Shown here: positions 55,967 through 64,000 of the stretch, one piece after another | Position numbering within the stretch: position 1 is the first letter of the stretch | Layout: each line of letters starts with the position of its first letter | Origin: Notospermus geniculatus | Lineage: Eukaryota > Nemertea > Pilidiophora > Heteronemertea > Lineidae | NCBI GenBank assembly: GCA_002633025.1 | Contig: NMRB01000222.1 | Span: 325,024-389,023, forward strand | Direction: 5' to 3' | DNA: 64,000 bases | Notes under the pieces: generated by a model | What the model was told of the DNA's origin: nothing | Databases searched by the model: none | The model's input: only the letters and a program-made list of their open reading frames with translations | Position numbers and translations under genes: made by a program

Positions 55967-58093
55967 TCATTCCGATTTCGTAATTACAGGGGAAGAATTT
56001 GGGATCAAAGTTCTTTCGTACATCTCGCAAGCAGACACCAATATTTCTTCGTCGATGTCTAACCCGTAGGTATCCAACTGTTCTTCAGGAGATTTGGGGT
56101 CACGTGTGCGGGGTATTTTGACATTTGTTCCGTGTTCAAAATGAGGGGCGGGATTTTCTATCGCCTTGAAGACCTTTTTCACTTCGGGTGGTGTCGTGAT
56201 ATTATTTGTACACTGAAGAAAATCCAAGCCAGATACTGACTTACTGACACAACTCAATGGTCCAGGTCCGTAATATTCTGTCTCCTTTTTATTAATTTTA
56301 CTCAACACTTTTCGTGGTACCGGCAAGTACTTTGTCCTGTCGCAACGATGTTTCCTCATGAACCGTACTTCGGCATTTTCGTACTTCACCCCGTCTATTT
56401 CCACGTGGCCGAACCTATCAGCAAACTGTTCCAGTAACAGTCTTTCCATGTTTTTGAGCAGAGCATCATCAAACTCTACGTTGATAGCATAGGCCATACC
56501 CATCCGGTTTGTCGCCCGCCACCTTTGATTCGATGGCATGTCCACTAGGTTTTCCTTTTCCGCTTTTATCAAAGCGACAAATACGGTTTGCAGAGGCGGA
56601 TCTTGTCTCCCCATGACTACCGCCTGTTCAAGCATTTGCATTCCAAACGTACAGTGAGGCATCAGCATTACCGGTGCCCCGTCTTCAAATACTTCGGTGA
56701 GTATGATTCTGTTTTGTACTGAATCCACGTCAAACAACATACACGCGGCTTTCTCTTGCCTTGGGATGGCTTCTCTCCACGGAATGAATTCACTAGCATC
56801 GTATTCAAACTTATCAAAATGATTTTCCTTGCTTTCGTCAGCTATTTCGTCATCACCGTCAACCACGTACAAGGGTGGAAAATGACTCTTCGGATAGTAT
56901 ACCGTTCTTTTTTCTGTGTTGTCCATGTCCCTCGTCGGTACAAAGTAGTTCGTCTTGTTGAATGCGTTAGACGACCTTTTCATTCGACCGCTACCTTGCT
57001 TGATCTGCGATGGCATCTTCCCAGCAGTTACCAGGCATCTTTCAAACACTTTCATCATCGCGGCTTTTCTCGCAACCTCAGATTCTTCCGACATTATCAT
57101 ATTGACATCTTCACTAGATATTGCCGGATTTCCGAATGTTTTCAGTTCAATGATAGCAATTGAATCCGGTTTACACTGTCTTGCGACTGACGCTATATTA
57201 TTTTCGTTGTCTGTCATGGTATCATCTTCAGCCTCGAATAGATCATCATTATTTTCAATAGGTTCGCCGGAATGTTCGTTCTTGATCCGTACGGTGGTCA
57301 GTCGATTCAACTGTCGGTCTATTTTGTAATTGACGGCATCCATGTAAGCTTTGTTATCGGTGATGTGCGAAACGTCGCAGTCGGGCGTACTGGTCATCAT
57401 ACAGAGACTCTTGCTGAGATACCTCCCGGGAAGATAACAATGTAACTTTTCACCATAGTAGTTGTTGACTACTCGGTCCACCACTGCCCCAAATAACACG
57501 TCGAATGCAATGGCGTGGAAATAAGTTCCTGCTTCTGCTGGACTGTTAGTCTGTATGCTGCGATTTCCGATGGAATTGATGATTTTTTCGCATTCTGCAT
57601 CACAGTTCATCATTACGTATGTCTCCATTGTTTTCAAGAATTCTGCGTCGCTCATTTTCGCCTCGGTTTTATCGGTACACGCAGCTTTCAACCAGTTTCG
57701 ATCTTTCACTATGTCATTCCACGTCTTGTCCAAAATTTCAGGGTCCGTGCGTTTTAGCACGTCTCTGGCCTCCACGAAAAAAATCTTTTTTGTCCAATTG
57801 CAAAATCCTTGGTTTACAAGAGTACAAGCGTGATAGGCCCGCCACACGCGGTCTTGGTAACATAACTGTGCAATTTCTTTCCTGTTTATGTTCTTGTTGT
57901 AAGCTGCCGGTTCAGCAACAAAACGCAGCACAGCTAATTTCAGTGCATGTTTTAGTTTGCCGTAAATGCTGAGTCTCGAGTCTTTGTGTTGGTGATGACA
58001 ATGCGTGGTCTCATTTGGAAATTTGCTCAAGGACAGTTGTCTAACCAGCGGGTCAGGCACTGGGGATGGCATTGTTATTTTCTTTCTTGGCAT
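55967..58093 (-). CDS. Alkaline-nuclease-like PD-(D/E)xK protein (708 aa)
   Basis: ATG at 58093 (MPRKKITMPS). The core has STPDCD at residues 235-240, and 76 residues later IIELKTF with Glu316 and Lys318. This arrangement, with an upstream EAGTYFHAIAFD segment (187-198), matches the order of active-site motifs in PD-(D/E)xK exonucleases such as the herpesvirus alkaline nuclease. Those enzymes trim and process replicating DNA in the nucleus. A Gln/Lys-rich segment near 360-375 could be the third motif. A His-rich patch lies near residues 31-36. The acidic insert (about 280-300) between the motifs is unusual. Assignment by motif order only. Confidence 0.5.
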   Translation of the reverse strand: MPRKKITMPSPVPDPLVRQLSLSKFPNETTHCHHQHKDSRLSIYGKLKHALKLAVLRFVAEPAAYNKNINRKEIAQLCYQDRVWRAYHACTLVNQGFCNWTKKIFFVEARDVLKRTDPEILDKTWNDIVKDRNWLKAACTDKTEAKMSDAEFLKTMETYVMMNCDAECEKIINSIGNRSIQTNSPAEAGTYFHAIAFDVLFGAVVDRVVNNYYGEKLHCYLPGRYLSKSLCMMTSTPDCDVSHITDNKAYMDAVNYKIDRQLNRLTTVRIKNEHSGEPIENNDDLFEAEDDTMTDNENNIASVARQCKPDSIAIIELKTFGNPAISSEDVNMIMSEESEVARKAAMMKVFERCLVTAGKMPSQIKQGSGRMKRSSNAFNKTNYFVPTRDMDNTEKRTVYYPKSHFPPLYVVDGDDEIADESKENHFDKFEYDASEFIPWREAIPRQEKAACMLFDVDSVQNRIILTEVFEDGAPVMLMPHCTFGMQMLEQAVVMGRQDPPLQTVFVALIKAEKENLVDMPSNQRWRATNRMGMAYAINVEFDDALLKNMERLLLEQFADRFGHVEIDGVKYENAEVRFMRKHRCDRTKYLPVPRKVLSKINKKETEYYGPGPLSCVSKSVSGLDFLQCTNNITTPPEVKKVFKAIENPAPHFEHGTNVKIPRTRDPKSPEEQLDTYGLDIDEEILVSACEMYERTLIPNSSPVITKSE

Positions 58094-58284
58094 TTTGTTC
58101 CGAAAGGTTCAGTGGGTGAACAGAGACTGATTCACCATTGTACACTGACATATATAGTTCACGTTAGGGAAAATTTGTTTGAAAACGGTATCTAGGATCT
58201 GCAGATAACTTGCGTTGTCAAGATACAAATGATCACTATTGCTGACGCCATCGCTCGAAGTTTGCAGTGCGAGTCATTTCACCA

Positions 58285-58956
58285 ATGGATAAGAAAGCAT
58301 TCACCTCGTTGCCGTGCTCTGTCAGGGCCTCACTGCAGCACGCCCTTTTCCAAGCCTTTCGTCCCGAGGGGAATGTGGAAGTGGATGGCGTCTACGTTTG
58401 CGGGTCCAACAGATACAATGAAATTCTCTCCAAATATCGCCACGGCACGTTGATATCACCAGGCAATTGGTATGCAGACAAATCTCTGTATATTCTCAAC
58501 ACAATGTTACCTAACGATTCTGAAGATTACGGACCATTCACAATGTATGAAATATGGAAAATGCCGAGAGTGACAACCATGACGCCTCTTCAATGTCTAC
58601 ATCAACTCAAAGCCTTCCATCCGAACTTTGCATCACTGGCAGCAGGTGTATGTTGGGAATTACCGCAAGAAAATCTGCATGCCTGCGTGGCGGACTGCCC
58701 ACCAAAGAGCATTCGAAGGGCGCTTGATTTTGCCACAAAATATCAGATAGAGGTGCCAAAATGCGCGGGAATCATTGTTGTTCCTGTCGTCGTTGTAACT
58801 CGTAAGGACACATTTGATGAGAGTTTGGTCCGTCGCGTCGAAAGAGATGGCTTTCACATCACCATGATTCAAAATGATGGCCTTTGGTTTGTGCTTCAGT
58901 CGTGCAGGACCGCTTACTTTGAGGAGCATCACTCGTGGTACTTTTTGAAAACCTAA
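58285..58956 (+). CDS. Unknown protein (223 aa)
   Basis: The frame extends to a GTG at 58267; the first ATG is at 58285 (MDKKAFTSLPCSV). No signal peptide. A globular domain with several Cys (for example GVYVCG, CWELPQ, CVADCPP) and a strongly hydrophobic beta-type strand (CAGIIVVPVVVVT) near residues 165-180 could be an internal strand of a Rossmann- or beta-sheet fold. Family not recognised. It starts 191 bp from the divergent nuclease candidate. Host-like repeat DNA begins 8 bp after its stop. Confidence 0.75.
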   Translation: MDKKAFTSLPCSVRASLQHALFQAFRPEGNVEVDGVYVCGSNRYNEILSKYRHGTLISPGNWYADKSLYILNTMLPNDSEDYGPFTMYEIWKMPRVTTMTPLQCLHQLKAFHPNFASLAAGVCWELPQENLHACVADCPPKSIRRALDFATKYQIEVPKCAGIIVVPVVVVTRKDTFDESLVRRVERDGFHITMIQNDGLWFVLQSCRTAYFEEHHSWYFLKT

Positions 58957-58963
58957 ATGCATG

Positions 58964-59118
58964 CAGTGGAACTTCGGTTGGGGACCACCTCGGTAACGGG
59001 ACCACCTCACCTAAGTGGACCATTTTAGTCCAGTCCATATTATTTCGGTAACAGGACCACCTCGGTATCCGGACCGGAACCACTCGAATTGGCAGTCCAA
59101 AGTCCAAAATTCACCATC
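58964..59118 (+). repeat. Fragment resembling a pogo/Tigger-type transposon terminus
   Basis: Starts CAGTGGAACTTCGG and repeats the motif GGACCACCTCGGTAAC several times, ending near a CGGTATCCGGACC. Termini of this kind with CCTCGGTTATCCGGAC-like repeats are known from pogo/Tigger DNA transposons. The other end is not found, and the neighbouring mobile element copy C is inserted beside it. Confidence 0.4.
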
Positions 59119-59119
59119 T

Positions 59120-59699
59120 ACACAGAAAGAAAAAACGATCTCATCTCGAGGTAAAATGAATCTCCAACTCTTGTCCCTAAAATGAGTTTCTTTTGCAACT
59201 CGAATAGACATAACTGGGTCTCCACTTGAGATTACATTGTCTCCAACTGAATGATTCTCAGCTGTTTCCACCGGATTGTCTGTTGTCTCGAGTCAAATAA
59301 ACAAGTGATATATATAAAAAAACGTTTCACACCCAGTGGGTTTCGAACCCAGGACCCTCTGATCGCAAGTCGGACACCAGAACCACCACACCACCGAGCT
59401 CCTCATGAGCAGATTTTGGTTCCCCTCGGTTTGTTTCCTATTTTCTCCAGCTGATGCCCTGTCCCATCGACTGGAGAACTGAGAAAACTCAAAATGAGTA
59501 GACTTTGTCTCGACTTCAGAATGAGACTCCAGTTGCAGTTGTCTCCATGGCCAGTCGATGCAATAACCCTTTATGGGGCTCCAGCCGAAGAAAACTGGTA
59601 CTCATGCTGTGTTCGAGTAGCAAAGAAACTCATTTTAGGGACAAAAATAGTAGGCTGGAGTCTCATTTTATCTAGAGTTGAGATCGATTTTTTTCTGTG
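59120..59699 (+). mobile_element. Inverted-repeat element with tRNA-like core, copy C
   Basis: Complete 580-bp copy between TA dinucleotides, starting CACAGAAAGAAAAAACG and ending TTTTTTTCTGTG. Same orientation as copy B and over 90 percent alike by eye. The core on the minus strand includes the B box GGTTCGAAACC. No open frame for a transposase. Confidence 0.85.
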
Positions 59700-59789
59700 T
59701 AAGTGGACCAGCGGCCGTGCATGACTAAACCTAAATATACATAGCCTACATGTACGTCAATCCTCAAATATATCAGGGTTTCTTCTATT

Positions 59790-60086
59790 TTAGTCTTCGT
59801 CTACAATTACCAATGCATTGTAACCAACAGAATTCACCTTCACCATGTACAAGTAAAATCCGGGATGTGCTTTTGACCAATCACCGTACCATACATTTTT
59901 ATCACGTTGTCTGATGTATTCAATCATCATCTCGCCAATGGAATCGTCAAACGATCCTAAAACAATGTCTCCCACCTTTAGTCTATAGCCTAGTATCCGT
60001 TGTGAAATTTTACACCACTCATCTTCAGCTTCGATTTCTACAATATCAGAGTCAACATCAGAATATTCCCCACCCAGCGAGCATTT
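59790..60086 (-). pseudogene. Coding-like frame without a start codon (98 codons)
   Basis: An open frame from just after a stop at 60087-60089 to a stop at 59790, with no ATG in its first 60 codons but a clearly protein-like composition. It has an acidic start (SDVDSDIVEIEAEDE) followed by a domain-like stretch (LKVGDIVLGSF, DWSKAHPGFYLYMV). Either a remnant of a gene, the last exon of a spliced gene, or a frame started at a non-ATG codon. Splice acceptor candidates exist but none is compelling. No family is recognised. Confidence 0.4.
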
Positions 60087-60156
60087 TCAATAAATATCTA
60101 AATCTTCTGACACCTTTGCGCTAAATCCGATTTATGTTCCCAATACATCAGCAGAA

Positions 60157-60849
60157 TCAGTTGTCATCAGCATTAGCTTTGCCTGCGCAAATTACGTCAA
60201 TGATATCAGAACTGTCACTAGCTTTGTCTTTTTTAGTTGATGTAGATCGTGTTCTGGGATTACCCCTCGTTTTCTCTTTATTTCGTCCACTGCGATCAGA
60301 CCCGCCACTTTGACCCAACGACGCATCATGCTCTTTTATTTCTTCTTTTCTCTCTGTTGACTTTTTTTTTGCTTTTTTTGCCTCTGCTGGCTTAAATTCG
60401 CTTCCTGGTTTTGATTCACTTGGGGCAGATTCAGTTGCTTGAGACTCCACTGGTTTTTCGTGGACTGTAGTTTGTTCGCCGGGGCTACTTTTCATTGTCG
60501 TGACACTCGTAGTCATCGTCTCTGCTAGCTTAGATTCGCTTCCTGGTTTTGATTCACTTGGGACAGATTCAATTGCTTGAGACTCCACTGATTTTTCGTG
60601 GACTGTAGTTTGTTCGCCGGGGCTACTTTTCATTGTCGTGACACTCGTAGTCATCGTCTCTGCTAGCTTTGATTCGCTTCCTGGTTTTGATTCACTTGGG
60701 GCAGATTCAGTTGCTTCCAACTCGACTATTTTTTCGTTGACTGTATTTGGAGCCCTTTGGAGAACCTTCTGGGGAACCATTTGGTGAAGACGGTGGTGTT
60801 GATAGTTTTGTAGGTGAAAATTTAGACATTGTTGGTGATTTAGATGCAT
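60157..60849 (-). CDS. Overlapping Ser/Glu/Lys-rich frame with 46-residue repeats (up to 230 aa)
   Basis: ATG at 60849 lies within the 3' part of the 905-residue gene, in the +1 frame relative to it. The first ~35 residues are Gln/His/Leu-rich and look like an out-of-frame read. After the point where the other frame ends, composition becomes regular: 46-residue units rich in Ser, Glu and Lys, two full and one partial, then a basic tail. This suggests that the useful part is a C-terminal extension of the 905-residue protein reached by a frameshift, or an indel in an A6 run at 60729-60734, rather than a separate gene. Confidence 0.4.
   Translation of the reverse strand: MHLNHQQCLNFHLQNYQHHRLHQMVPQKVLQRAPNTVNEKIVELEATESAPSESKPGSESKLAETMTTSVTTMKSSPGEQTTVHEKSVESQAIESVPSESKPGSESKLAETMTTSVTTMKSSPGEQTTVHEKPVESQATESAPSESKPGSEFKPAEAKKAKKKSTERKEEIKEHDASLGQSGGSDRSGRNKEKTRGNPRTRSTSTKKDKASDSSDIIDVICAGKANADDN
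60385..60714 (-). repeat. 138-bp tandem repeat, 2.4 units, in frame
   Basis: Landmark CTTCCTGGTTTTGATTC occurs at 60401, 60539 and 60677, exactly 138 bp apart. The units are nearly identical and encode the 46-residue repeats of the overlapping frame. Confidence 0.85.
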
Positions 60850-63424
60850 GTGAAGACCCTTTTCGAGACAAACCGACCGCGAACTTCCTCTCTGATGCTT
60901 TCTGGTAGATCATCTCTCTTCTTTTAAATTGTTCTTCGTACATTTTTTGCTGAAAATTTTGGATCAACTTTTCTATTTTGTGATACCCCTTTTCACACTC
61001 CTCTTCATATCTGTTCATTACTGTCCTCTGCTCTTTCCTTTTCAACTCAAGTTTCTCCTCAAAAGTCCTAATTTGTTTGTCGATTTGCTTTCGTGTTTCG
61101 TTCATAAGTTCGTCTGACCTTTCATCTAATTCATTTCTTTTAATCGTGAAGTTTTCCACTAGCTTCTCAATTTGCTCTTCCAACTGTTGCTTGGTGTCAT
61201 CGTCCTTTTGCGTATCAGCGACATTCGTCTCTTTCATCATCAAATCTGTGCTTTCTAAGAATGATTTGTGCATTTTCATCGACTCGATTTTGTTTCTCTT
61301 GTAATCATTCAGAAGTTCAATGGTGACGTTTCCCAATTGTAATACAGACTCCACGCACAAGAGTATTATTTCTCTGGTAATTCCGAGCATGTTTGTCCTG
61401 AAATTGTTCAACTCGTCGCGAACAGAATCTATATTATATTCTACATGGTCAACTCGCCCAACGTAGTCTGTGAAATTTCGAAGTTCACGTTCTGTTCTGT
61501 CCACGAAATGAAATATCATCTCGTGGAACTCATCTTGCACGCATCTTGTAGTTGTGGCCATGTATCCACCCATAACTTGGTTGACCTCGTCAATTGTGGA
61601 AGATATGGTCTTGTTATTTGTCTTCATTAAGTCGGCCATCTCTTCGGATAGCGTGGACAACCCGATGTCCGTCCTACTGATCAAGAGGGAGTTGTGTTCA
61701 GTATCTCTGTCTGAAGGTAGTACCATGTGCGATATCACCTCGTTTATATCTGTCTGAGCAGAAAGGTCGCTAAAACTAACCGGAGGCTTCGACATAACAC
61801 CAAAGCTGCTGTCTCGGACTCCAGGCAAGGTGCTGCCGCTGGTTGTCACGCTAGGTCTCGGACTCTTGGAACGTAAATTAGCTTGAGGTTCTGGTGCAAT
61901 ATTAAATAATGTCATGTCTCCGTTAACCATGATCATTTTTGAAGACTGTGTTGTGACATAACCAAAGTCATCATGTAAAGCGGCCTTAGAAATTGCCGAG
62001 TCTCCCTTGTCCATATCGTTCACCTCTGGCGGGAAAGCCGAGGATAGGCTGGGTTTCACGTACGCGTATTTTGTCTTTTTGCCACTAACCGTAGGAAAGT
62101 GACCTGTGCGTTTCGTACCTTTCGTAAGGGAGGGCGATGTCGACAGAGCACATGATGGAGTCGGCATACGCATTCCTGTCGTATTGCCGAGTATTGCAGA
62201 TGGTGTTGTGGTACATGTATGTCTGGGCGGCGGTGTTCCACCGATGGCGTACATTCCCCGTCCTCTCGTCAGTTCCGATGGGTAAGAGAAATAATCCCAC
62301 TGCCACTCTGTTCCCAAGTCCAACATGTAAGGCGATATTTCTATCATCTGCTTTCCGCTACAGTTAAAGGTTGGCAGCGGTGCGGACTGAGCCGGCACGC
62401 GAGCGATTTTGATGCTGGCAAGACACCGATACTGCACCGTGTCCACGTGTCGTGGACCATGTTCGATGCATCTGGCTTTAACCTGAGTGTGCACGGCATG
62501 GTAGGTATTTCCTACGGGCTCCAACCAGAAGGTCGTTACGTAAGACGACTCGTGTACAGTCTCCATGGTGTCTCTGATGACTCTGGATTTCCACCCCACG
62601 TTTTCTTTTCCACCGAAATTTACTGTAGTGGGTGCTTTTTTCCTCATGCGCCTGGCAGCAACACGGTTCACTTGAAGTCTGGAGACGAGGACATCTGGCG
62701 ACGGTGCTATGCACATGAAAAGGTTGCAGTCACACAATTGCAGTTTTTCTTTACCGAAGAGCCTGTCGGCCTTGACTCGGATGGGGACGTTCATATTTTT
62801 AGTGACCAATCCTTTCGTTATACCGCAGGTGTCAATCGTGTTGTTTCCAAAGACCGTAATCATGTCGTTCCGATCAAATGCCGCTACCATTGTTGGAAAG
62901 ATACAGCTTTTCAATTTTTTGATTGAGCTGTTTAACGGAACGTTTGCTCCTCTCGGTGTCTTGAAGAACATGTTCTTGTCCTTGGTTAACGCGTGAAAGA
63001 GGAAATCTTGAAAAACGGACGACGTCCTGAAATTATCTGGATCGTTGAGTACAGCTAGCGTATCGTCGAGGACTTGTAGAGGGAATACCGTAAGATCACT
63101 GTACGAGGTGCTGACGTTGGCCTTATCCGTCATCCAGCTGTTGAATTCCGTCTCGCTGACGTCTATGTCTTCGGCTCCCATGGGCATAAGAGCCACGAGC
63201 ACGTTACCAGTCTCCAACATGTCTATGATGTTGTCAGGAAAGGCTTTATTGCCGGACGTCTTCTCCTTATCTACGAAGCATTTTTCACCGAGTGTGACTA
63301 TCTTCCTACAGACGCCATTTTCCACGTTTTGTATGTGTGGATAACTTGCATTCGATCCGCCGGTGACGGCACGATTCCCCGGCGGAATAATCTGGTCCAA
63401 CGGACTGCGAGTGGAGATGGACAT
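60707..63424 (-). CDS. Large protein with C-terminal coiled coil (905 aa)
   Basis: The open frame reaches a GTG at 63436; the first ATG is at 63424 (MSISTRSPLDQII). No signal peptide. The first ~390 residues look globular with mixed beta segments and scattered Cys. A Ser/Pro/Thr-rich linker (about 400-540) follows. A long helical region (about 560-835) has a pronounced Glu/Lys/Arg coiled coil near 740-830. The tail is Ser/Pro-rich with repeated SPxG motifs. Unknown family; structural or tegument role inferred. The last 143 bases overlap another frame that could continue the tail. Diverges from the partial gene at 63530. Confidence 0.83.
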   Translation of the reverse strand: MSISTRSPLDQIIPPGNRAVTGGSNASYPHIQNVENGVCRKIVTLGEKCFVDKEKTSGNKAFPDNIIDMLETGNVLVALMPMGAEDIDVSETEFNSWMTDKANVSTSYSDLTVFPLQVLDDTLAVLNDPDNFRTSSVFQDFLFHALTKDKNMFFKTPRGANVPLNSSIKKLKSCIFPTMVAAFDRNDMITVFGNNTIDTCGITKGLVTKNMNVPIRVKADRLFGKEKLQLCDCNLFMCIAPSPDVLVSRLQVNRVAARRMRKKAPTTVNFGGKENVGWKSRVIRDTMETVHESSYVTTFWLEPVGNTYHAVHTQVKARCIEHGPRHVDTVQYRCLASIKIARVPAQSAPLPTFNCSGKQMIEISPYMLDLGTEWQWDYFSYPSELTRGRGMYAIGGTPPPRHTCTTTPSAILGNTTGMRMPTPSCALSTSPSLTKGTKRTGHFPTVSGKKTKYAYVKPSLSSAFPPEVNDMDKGDSAISKAALHDDFGYVTTQSSKMIMVNGDMTLFNIAPEPQANLRSKSPRPSVTTSGSTLPGVRDSSFGVMSKPPVSFSDLSAQTDINEVISHMVLPSDRDTEHNSLLISRTDIGLSTLSEEMADLMKTNNKTISSTIDEVNQVMGGYMATTTRCVQDEFHEMIFHFVDRTERELRNFTDYVGRVDHVEYNIDSVRDELNNFRTNMLGITREIILLCVESVLQLGNVTIELLNDYKRNKIESMKMHKSFLESTDLMMKETNVADTQKDDDTKQQLEEQIEKLVENFTIKRNELDERSDELMNETRKQIDKQIRTFEEKLELKRKEQRTVMNRYEEECEKGYHKIEKLIQNFQQKMYEEQFKRREMIYQKASERKFAVGLSRKGSSHASKSPTMSKFSPTKLSTPPSSPNGSPEGSPKGSKYSQRKNSRVGSN

Positions 63425-63529
63425 GGTGGTGCCCACTGTCTGATTTTTCTATTAACCCGCACTCGGTTTAGTCTAATGTGAATAATATCGAGAGCTGGCC
63501 CGGTCGCCCGGCGTGATCCAATTTTCGAC

Positions 63530-64000
63530 ATGGGTGTCAGCGATGTAGTAAACAAGTTCTTACTGGTACTCAATCTAATCGGATTCTTATCCTTTTACGG
63601 CTTCATCTTTTTCTTCTGGGACACTACATTTTACAGCGATCTTGATGCCAATATCGACACCCAAGCGGATTACCGAGAAAAGGGACTGTTGAGGAGACGA
63701 GGGAGGTTATGTACACCGCTCTCTGGATGTCACGTCGTAAACATACGTATTAACGAGACGACGGAGACAAATCTGCTGTTCGACATCTGTTCCGAGGCAA
63801 TGTACGTCAAGTGTCACGGATCGGTACGGTGTTGTAGGGATTGTAAGACGGTAGCACTGGCTGCACAGTGGGACAAAATTAACAAACAGGCACTGGAAGA
63901 CGGAGGGAACGTGACGAGGGAAAATGCACTGGAGCTAGGCAAAACCTTACCTTACGAATTAGAGGACGTCCACAACATACCCATGGTGACTGCTTCTACA
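63530..64000 (+). CDS. Cys-rich type II membrane protein, cut by window end
   Basis: ATG at 63530; 157 codons are open to the edge. Residues ~9-30 are one hydrophobic helix with no signal-peptidase site in sight, so a type II anchor is likely. A dibasic RRRGR (55-59), a possible furin site, precedes a compact Cys-rich block (Cys61, 67, 87, 95, 101, 102, 105) with one N-glycosylation sequon (NET, 74-76). The spacing recalls cystine-knot growth factors but does not match their exact ring motif. Family unresolved. It shares a 105-bp divergent region with the 905-residue gene. Confidence 0.7.
   Translation, partial: MGVSDVVNKFLLVLNLIGFLSFYGFIFFFWDTTFYSDLDANIDTQADYREKGLLRRRGRLCTPLSGCHVVNIRINETTETNLLFDICSEAMYVKCHGSVRCCRDCKTVALAAQWDKINKQALEDGGNVTRENALELGKTLPYELEDVHNIPMVTAST

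Noticed and set aside
1-64000. CRISPR arrays, bacterial operon signals, ribosomal RNA genes
   Set aside because: No regularly spaced repeats of CRISPR type, no Shine-Dalgarno pattern and no rRNA sequence; AATAAA and TATA motifs point to eukaryotic transcription.

Overview
The window reads as the genome of a large eukaryotic double-stranded DNA virus of the Herpesvirales. The best fit is Malacoherpesviridae, the herpesviruses of molluscs, or a close relative in another marine invertebrate. The anchor is the gene at 8573-11032 (minus). It has the layout of a herpesvirus capsid maturation protease fused to its scaffold: an N-terminal assemblin-like domain with a catalytic-type His and Ser and a Cys-x-x-Gly-Lys-Arg-x-Gly signature, then a long charged tail. 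A PD-(D/E)xK alkaline-nuclease candidate (55967-58093), a CxxC packaging-protein candidate of UL32 type (30651-33356) and a set of large type I envelope glycoproteins agree with this. The family assignment is inference. The herpesvirus DNA polymerase and terminase were not recognised here.

Layout. 1-1290 is non-coding and repetitive: 130-bp tandem units, then a GTACC-rich tract. 1295-6893 holds a small gene and a 1552-residue glycoprotein. 7045-24960 is a compact block: protease-scaffold, a tail-anchored 69-residue protein, acidic and capsid/tegument-type proteins, a four-pass membrane protein and an 1815-residue protein. 24961-25859 is a nested repeat region leading into a small zinc-binding protein. 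26427-33356 holds four tightly packed genes. 34069-41987 includes a 711-residue class I fusion-protein candidate resembling the F/Env family of baculoviruses and errantiviruses. 42739-55016 holds a 1427-residue protein, a seven-span membrane protein and two more large glycoproteins. 55135-63424 holds a Cys-rich protein, the nuclease candidate, a 223-residue protein and a 905-residue coiled-coil protein with a repeat-rich overlapping frame. The right edge cuts a Cys-rich type II membrane protein.

Gene packing is very tight. Several divergent pairs start within 2-17 bp of each other, some stop codons lie inside the AATAAA signal, and no introns are evident. Against this, the few larger gaps hold host-like repetitive DNA. 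There are three copies of a ~580-bp element with terminal inverted repeats, TA flanks and a tRNA-like core, plus a pogo/Tigger-like terminus, a satellite and tandem duplications. All large reading frames are nevertheless open. This points either to a recently integrated viral copy or to a virus that has acquired host transposons.

Two regulatory patterns stand out. A ~63-bp sequence ending in a TATA-like motif lies ~100 bp upstream of two unrelated small genes. A conserved 3' hairpin sits just downstream of three genes that lack an obvious AATAAA.
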